From contig JBNJEM010000316.1 in assembly GCA_051745935.1 (NCBI GenBank), positions 1 to 8,836 of the forward strand: 8,836 bases of DNA, given 5' to 3'. The DNA comes from JBNJEM01 sp051745935 (GTDB taxonomy: Bacteria; Planctomycetota; Planctomycetia; Pirellulales; Pirellulaceae). Each line of letters starts with the position of its first letter. Position 1 is the first letter of the stretch. Made by a program: the position numbers and the translations under genes. Positions 5,857 to 8,836 of the stretch are shown piece after piece. The notes under the pieces were generated by a model. The model did no database searches. It saw only the letters and a program-made list of their open reading frames with translations, and was not told where the DNA came from.

Positions 5857-7005
5857 TTTCCCACTCACCTGCTCGCCGCCCTGGCGTGGCTTCCCGTCAT
5901 CGACATGCTGATCCGCCCCGCTCCCGTTGAGTTGATACATTTTTCGCTTGGCCTCCCGGTACCTATTGGCCATGCGGCGTATACGCCGGGGCAAATGCGA
6001 GTAGAAATCGTGCTCACTGATGTGCGTGGACCCGTAAACAATCCGCTCGAGCCACGAGTCGGGGATCCGGGGATCCACCACGTCGAACCACGTTCCAACC
6101 TTATGAGCGAGCGACGGGACGGCGCGCTGCTGGATTTCTCGTTGCTCTTTATCGACGATCCGGCGCAGAAGCCTTTCGGTCAACACCAGCTCCTCGGCGG
6201 CCGACTTGGCCGAATGATCTCCCGCCACGTACAGTCCAACGACGAACCTCGAAACCCCGCACGATACAAGTTGCCCCAACCGCTTCCGCCGCGCTTCACA
6301 GCGAACGTACATCACGTCCCCTCGCCAGGACCGGGGAGCGCGCATGACGACGACGAACTTTCGAGAACCTTCGAGCGACCGGTTGGGCGATGAACGAAGT
6401 TTAAAGTAGGCTCCGGTGCCTCGGGCCACCGTTCCAGAGACAAGCACGACTTCCATCGGAGGCTTCAGTTCGTACTTCATGTTGGACCCACGCTTGGACC
6501 CGATATCGGAACCGATGTTGCCGCGGAGCAGGCTTTCAAAGCTGCCGGAAACCGAAATCCCCAGGGATTTGTTGCTATCCTTTTTCCGTTCCACGCTGAC
6601 ATTGCCGGCCGCCATCGTGGCTCGCTCCGTTTTCGGCGTGAAGTCGACAACTCTTAGTTCACCCGCCGGGCTCAGGAAACGATACACGCACTGCGTGTCT
6701 TCCGGTAACTGGCTGTCGACCATTGCCGTGACATCGAATTCCACTTCCAACAGTCGTTCTTCCGGATGCGTGGTCGCGAACTCATCCGTTGTCACATCCC
6801 GACAACAGACCAAGGAATCGATATCAAACTCGACGGCTGGACGCCCCGCCGTCACCGGAGAAGCGGCCAGTAACACAACGAAAAGAACCGTCAGCGCGGC
6901 ACCACGAAACCCGCTTGAAAGCGGCGCGTCTCGTCCGCGAACCGCGGCCGCTCCCCCACGAGATTGCAGGGATGGTAATCGAAGCCGCGCCGGACTACTC
7001 GCCAT
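5830..7005 (-). CDS. Secreted or lipid-free exported protein of unknown function
   Basis: 391-aa protein with an N-terminal export signal. An arginine-rich region (residues 1-34) is followed by a hydrophobic core GAALTVLFVVLLAASPVTA (35-53), with a likely signal peptidase cut after Ala53. There is no lipobox cysteine. The mature part has a Cys-Cys pair (67-68) and cysteines at 106, 236 and 249. It appears mostly beta-rich to about residue 262, then a helical basic region (about 266-360) and a low-complexity hydrophilic tail. I do not recognise a named domain; it resembles conserved planctomycete secreted proteins of unknown function. The ATG at 7005 is chosen because the frame upstream (to 7281) is translated 104-bp repeat DNA and no other ATG or GTG precedes the signal core. 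Its ribosome site is weak (GGAG about 14 bases away). The gene converges on the dehydrogenase and ends in a shared terminator. Confidence 0.8.
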   Translation of the reverse strand: MASSPARLRLPSLQSRGGAAAVRGRDAPLSSGFRGAALTVLFVVLLAASPVTAGRPAVEFDIDSLVCCRDVTTDEFATTHPEERLLEVEFDVTAMVDSQLPEDTQCVYRFLSPAGELRVVDFTPKTERATMAAGNVSVERKKDSNKSLGISVSGSFESLLRGNIGSDIGSKRGSNMKYELKPPMEVVLVSGTVARGTGAYFKLRSSPNRSLEGSRKFVVVMRAPRSWRGDVMYVRCEARRKRLGQLVSCGVSRFVVGLYVAGDHSAKSAAEELVLTERLLRRIVDKEQREIQQRAVPSLAHKVGTWFDVVDPRIPDSWLERIVYGSTHISEHDFYSHLPRRIRRMANRYREAKRKMYQLNGSGADQHVDDGKPRQGGEQVSGKERPASKVL

Positions 7006-7101
7006 TTCGGCGCGACGGGCTCCAGGATCCTGCTCGCTTGCACCGGACAAGGAACGCGGCGATTCGACCCGGGGGACGACACGCGTCACGGGACCGTCTT
7101 T

Positions 7102-7205
7102 TATAGCGGTCGCGGATGATTTTCTCCGCCGCGAGTCCGACCAACGGGAGGGCGGCTTGCGTCGGGCAGCTTTCCACCCGGAAAAATCCAACCGCCTGAA
7201 ATATA
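7102..7205 (-). repeat. 104-bp dispersed repeat, copy 2
   Basis: Copy 2 of the element at 2055-2158, identical at 99 of 104 positions and in the same orientation. Its minus-strand end (CGCTATAAAAG) lies 97 bp upstream of the secreted-protein ATG. Sequence outside the 104 bp does not match copy 1, so the edges are well defined by the bounding TATA on each side. The CGCGG/CCGCG and TTTCC/GGAAA stems of copy 1 are kept. One substitution (GCG to GCT on the minus strand) breaks the outer part of another possible helix. Confidence 0.85.
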
Positions 7206-7563
7206 AATCCCACGCACGGCCCCGGCGGCGAGTCGTTTGTGATTGCGATACGTATGCGTGATGTGAGTGCGGGCCAGACATGGCGACTCCTTTCAGAGAA
7301 TGGCATCGACCGGCGCGGTCACCAGTGGATCACGCGGGCGGTCAATCACGCCAGCATCCAGTTGGCTGCGTATCCACCGTGACGGGCATCCCGGTCCCAG
7401 CCCGTTCGACGCCGTCGACGGCTGCCATCATGGCCGACAAGAAGCTTTGAATCGAGCGTTGTCCAGCTTCCCAATGAAATCATGAAGGAACGGAACCACC
7501 GTCTCGGCGCGGCATCCAACTCCGTCAACGCGTCTCGATGCCTGGTGAACGTTCCTCGCGAGC

Positions 7564-7640
7564 CATAACAAAACCCGTCCGATTCCCTGCCTTCCAACGA
7601 CTTTTGGAAGCGGCATCCAGGTTTTGCCACTGGCTGTAAC
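7564..7640 (+). repeat. 77-bp dispersed repeat, direct copy
   Basis: Aligns without gaps to 3729-3805 at 50 of 77 bases. The best conserved blocks are ACAAA-CC near the start, TTTGGAAGCG in the middle and TTTTG-AC-GGCTG at the end. In this copy CTTCCAA (7591-7597) pairs with TTGGAAG (7604-7610) as a 7-bp hairpin. The copy at 3729 keeps five of those pairs (3758-3762 with 3769-3773). Confidence 0.7.
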
Positions 7641-7732
7641 GGCCGCCGTCAGTGGCAGCGAAGAGATTCCGATGTCACCGCGCTCCGCCGGTCGACATCT
7701 GGAGGCAGTCCCCATCTTGAGGCTGCGAATCA

Positions 7733-7749
7733 CGGGGTGACTCACCCCG
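7733..7749. repeat. Perfect 17-nt palindrome
   Basis: CGGGGTGA (7733-7740) and TCACCCCG (7742-7749) are exact reverse complements around a single C. There is no gene end or T-run next to it. It looks like a REP-type unit or a protein-binding dyad rather than a terminator. Confidence 0.55.
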
Positions 7750-7783
7750 CCTGACGAGCATGAGTAAGCCGGCCGAAAAAAAC

Positions 7784-7859
7784 CGTCACAAAACCATGCG
7801 AACCGCCCACCATCCAAGCGTATTGAAAATGGGAACGCCGTTTTGCTACCGGCTGTTAA
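7784..7859 (+). repeat. 77-bp dispersed repeat, third plus-strand copy
   Basis: Matches the copy at 3729 at 25 of its first 35 bases (including CCATGCG and ATCCAAG at the same spacing). It also matches at 13 of 16 bases in the 3' block TTTTGCTACCGGCTGT. One base is missing in the middle. It lies 143 bp after the end of the copy at 7564-7640, in the same direction. Confidence 0.65.
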
Positions 7860-8035
7860 ATCCGACGGCAATACCGATTGTGCTGTTTCTTCCACACGCC
7901 AGTATCGTAGCGCGTCCGGAGCAAAAGTCAACACGCCGTCAAAACGAACGAATGTGCCCTGGCCCGCTCTTTACGCTTCACTCGCTCAAAGGCGGCGCGG
8001 ATGTGGTTTAGCCTCTGTAAAGAAAGCCTCGTCAG

Positions 8036-8057
8036 CAGAATCTGTGGGTAGATTCTG
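8036..8057. other. 8-bp hairpin
   Basis: CAGAATCT (8036-8043) pairs perfectly with AGATTCTG (8050-8057) around GTGGGT. It is not tied to a gene end and its role is unknown. Confidence 0.4.
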
Positions 8058-8302
8058 GCTCGGGTAATGCTCCGAGGTTGTGATATAAAGCGGTTTCGTA
8101 GCCTTCCTGCGTGCGGAAACCGTACGATTTTATTCAAAGCTATGCTAGCAGTTGTGCGGTGGGTATCGACTTCAAAACGATTACGGGCATGTGTCAGCCG
8201 GTTACACCGGGCGAGCAGTTGGGTGGGACGATCGCGCCGTCGGTCGGCCAATGCCGTGCTCACCGGATGTAACGCCGCGCATTTCCTCCCGTTTCCCTCT
8301 TT

Positions 8303-8668
8303 TTAGCACTCTGTCGCCAATTGCCTCAGTTCAGCGCGCCGTCGTGCCATCTCGCGCACCAGTTTGGCGAGGTTGAAGGCCGTGCACGCCCAACGCCATT
8401 CCGTTTTGACTTTCTCCAGTCCTCGCAGCAAGAACTGCCGCGGGCCCATCACCCGCTTCAGCAGACCGAAGGTTGTTTCGGCGATGTGCGGCCGCTGCTT
8501 GTACAGTTTGCGGCCCGCTTCGCTGGCCATCCGAGAAGCCGTCCGGGCTCGCACTTCTTCGTATTGGTCGCGCGTGACCGTGCGGCCGTGTTGGTTCTTC
8601 TGAGCCAAACAGGCCTCCGCTAACGGGCAGCCCACGCAGTACTGGCAACGATAGATGCGTTTGGTCAC
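8303..8668 (-). pseudogene. C-terminal remnant of an IS1182-like transposase
   Basis: 121 codons matching the C-terminal end of IS1182-type DDE transposases. A cysteine cluster (residues 8-19, CQYCVGCPLAEAC pattern) is followed by a region rich in R and E. Then come SEAGRKLYKQRPHIAETTFG, with the family's third catalytic Glu region (HIAETTFG), and KRVMGPRQFLLRGLEKVKTE-W. Full-length family members are about 450-550 aa, so the N-terminal three quarters, including the first catalytic aspartates, are missing. A stop codon lies in frame just upstream of the GTG at 8668 (TGA at 8690-8692), and the similarity ends there. The break coincides with a palindrome at 8675-8690. The protein cannot transpose by itself. 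I could not place the insertion sequence's terminal inverted repeats. Confidence 0.85.
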
Positions 8669-8674
8669 GTGGGC

Positions 8675-8690
8675 ACCACCCTGGGGTGGT
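8675..8690. repeat. Palindrome at the transposase break point
   Basis: ACCACCC (8675-8681) pairs with GGGTGGT (8684-8690) around TG. It lies exactly where the transposase reading is lost, so it may be an inserted REP-type unit or the junction of a deletion. Confidence 0.55.
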
Positions 8691-8706
8691 CAATTTCTTA
8701 GGTGGT

Positions 8707-8835
8707 TCACGTTTCGACTGTTGCGCATTTGAAGATCCCTCTGTGTTCGGCGTAGGTGACGTTACGGCGGAAGGTGTCTATCGTGTTGAAGCTCTTGGCG
8801 TACCTCGTGAAATAACAAGTTGCGCAACAGACTCG
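8707..8835 (-). CDS. Possible 3' end of a gene entering from the right
   Basis: On the minus strand a 42-codon frame, open at the window edge, ends in TGA at 8707-8709. It contains YAKSFNTIDTFRRNVTYAEH and ends KCATVET. About two thirds of third codon positions are G or C, but first positions are AT-rich, and the opposite strand is also open in the same phase. I do not recognise it. It could be the tail of a real protein, another transposase fragment or chance. Confidence 0.25.
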   Translation of the reverse strand, partial: RVCCATCYFTRYAKSFNTIDTFRRNVTYAEHRGIFKCATVET

Positions 8836-8836
8836 C

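Larger units (their letters stand above)
7206..8302. other. Gene-free stretch of about 1.1 kb with repeats and palindromes
   Basis: No frame here has a recognisable product. The longest, a 168-codon minus-strand frame (7428-7934), runs through two copies of the 77-bp repeat and is probably translated repeat DNA. Apart from the repeats listed separately, a 7-bp stem CGGTTTC (8091-8097) with GAAACCG (8116-8122) is visible. The region lies beside a broken transposase and looks like decayed insertion or repeat debris. Confidence 0.5.

Noticed and set aside
7006..7281. N-terminal extension of the secreted protein to an ATG at 7281
   Set aside because: The extra 92 residues are translated 104-bp repeat plus spacer, and a signal peptide buried at residue 127 would make no sense.
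7428..7934. Minus-strand 168-codon frame
   Set aside because: It is made largely of two 77-bp repeat copies and a 17-nt palindrome. No start signal or family was recognised.

Overview
The window looks like accessory or intergenic-rich chromosome from a GC-rich bacterium, most likely a planctomycete. That placement is inference. It rests on my recollection of how the small CxxC protein and the secreted protein look, and on the abundance of palindromic and dispersed non-coding repeats. No rRNA, tRNA or other universal marker is present to confirm it.

Layout, left to right: (1) 1-1768, minus strand: an APC-superfamily amino-acid permease (353-1768, GTG start with a good Shine-Dalgarno). Its 3' end overlaps a possible 53-codon small ORF (220-381). 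(2) 1769-3414: about 1.6 kb without a convincing gene. It holds a pair of 33-nt direct repeats, copy 1 of a 104-bp dispersed repeat, several hairpins and a strong terminator-type hairpin (3076-3109). (3) 3415-3723, plus strand: a 102-aa protein with two CxxC pairs. (4) 3724-4422: two inverted copies of a second dispersed repeat (about 77 bp), then a candidate promoter. (5) 4423-5511, plus strand: a complete isocitrate/isopropylmalate-family dehydrogenase. (6) 5512-5829: REP-like palindromes, including a perfect 21-bp inverted repeat, and a likely shared terminator. (7) 5830-7005, minus strand: a 391-aa protein of unknown function with a signal peptide, convergent with the dehydrogenase. Copy 2 of the 104-bp repeat lies just upstream of it. 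(8) 7006-8302: about 1.3 kb of non-coding sequence with two more copies of the 77-bp repeat and further palindromes. (9) 8303-8668, minus strand: the C-terminal remnant of an IS1182-like transposase, cut at its 5' side next to a palindrome. A weak open frame follows to the window edge.

The genes do not form an operon. The permease, small zinc-finger-like protein, dehydrogenase and secreted protein are separate transcription units. A link between amino-acid uptake and leucine synthesis through the permease and dehydrogenase is possible, but nothing in the sequence shows it. The most interesting content is non-coding: two independent dispersed repeat families. The 104-bp element lies upstream of both complete minus-strand genes, in the same orientation relative to each. 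The 77-bp family occurs as two direct copies and as one inverted pair. I see no defence system, CRISPR array or complete novel gene cluster.
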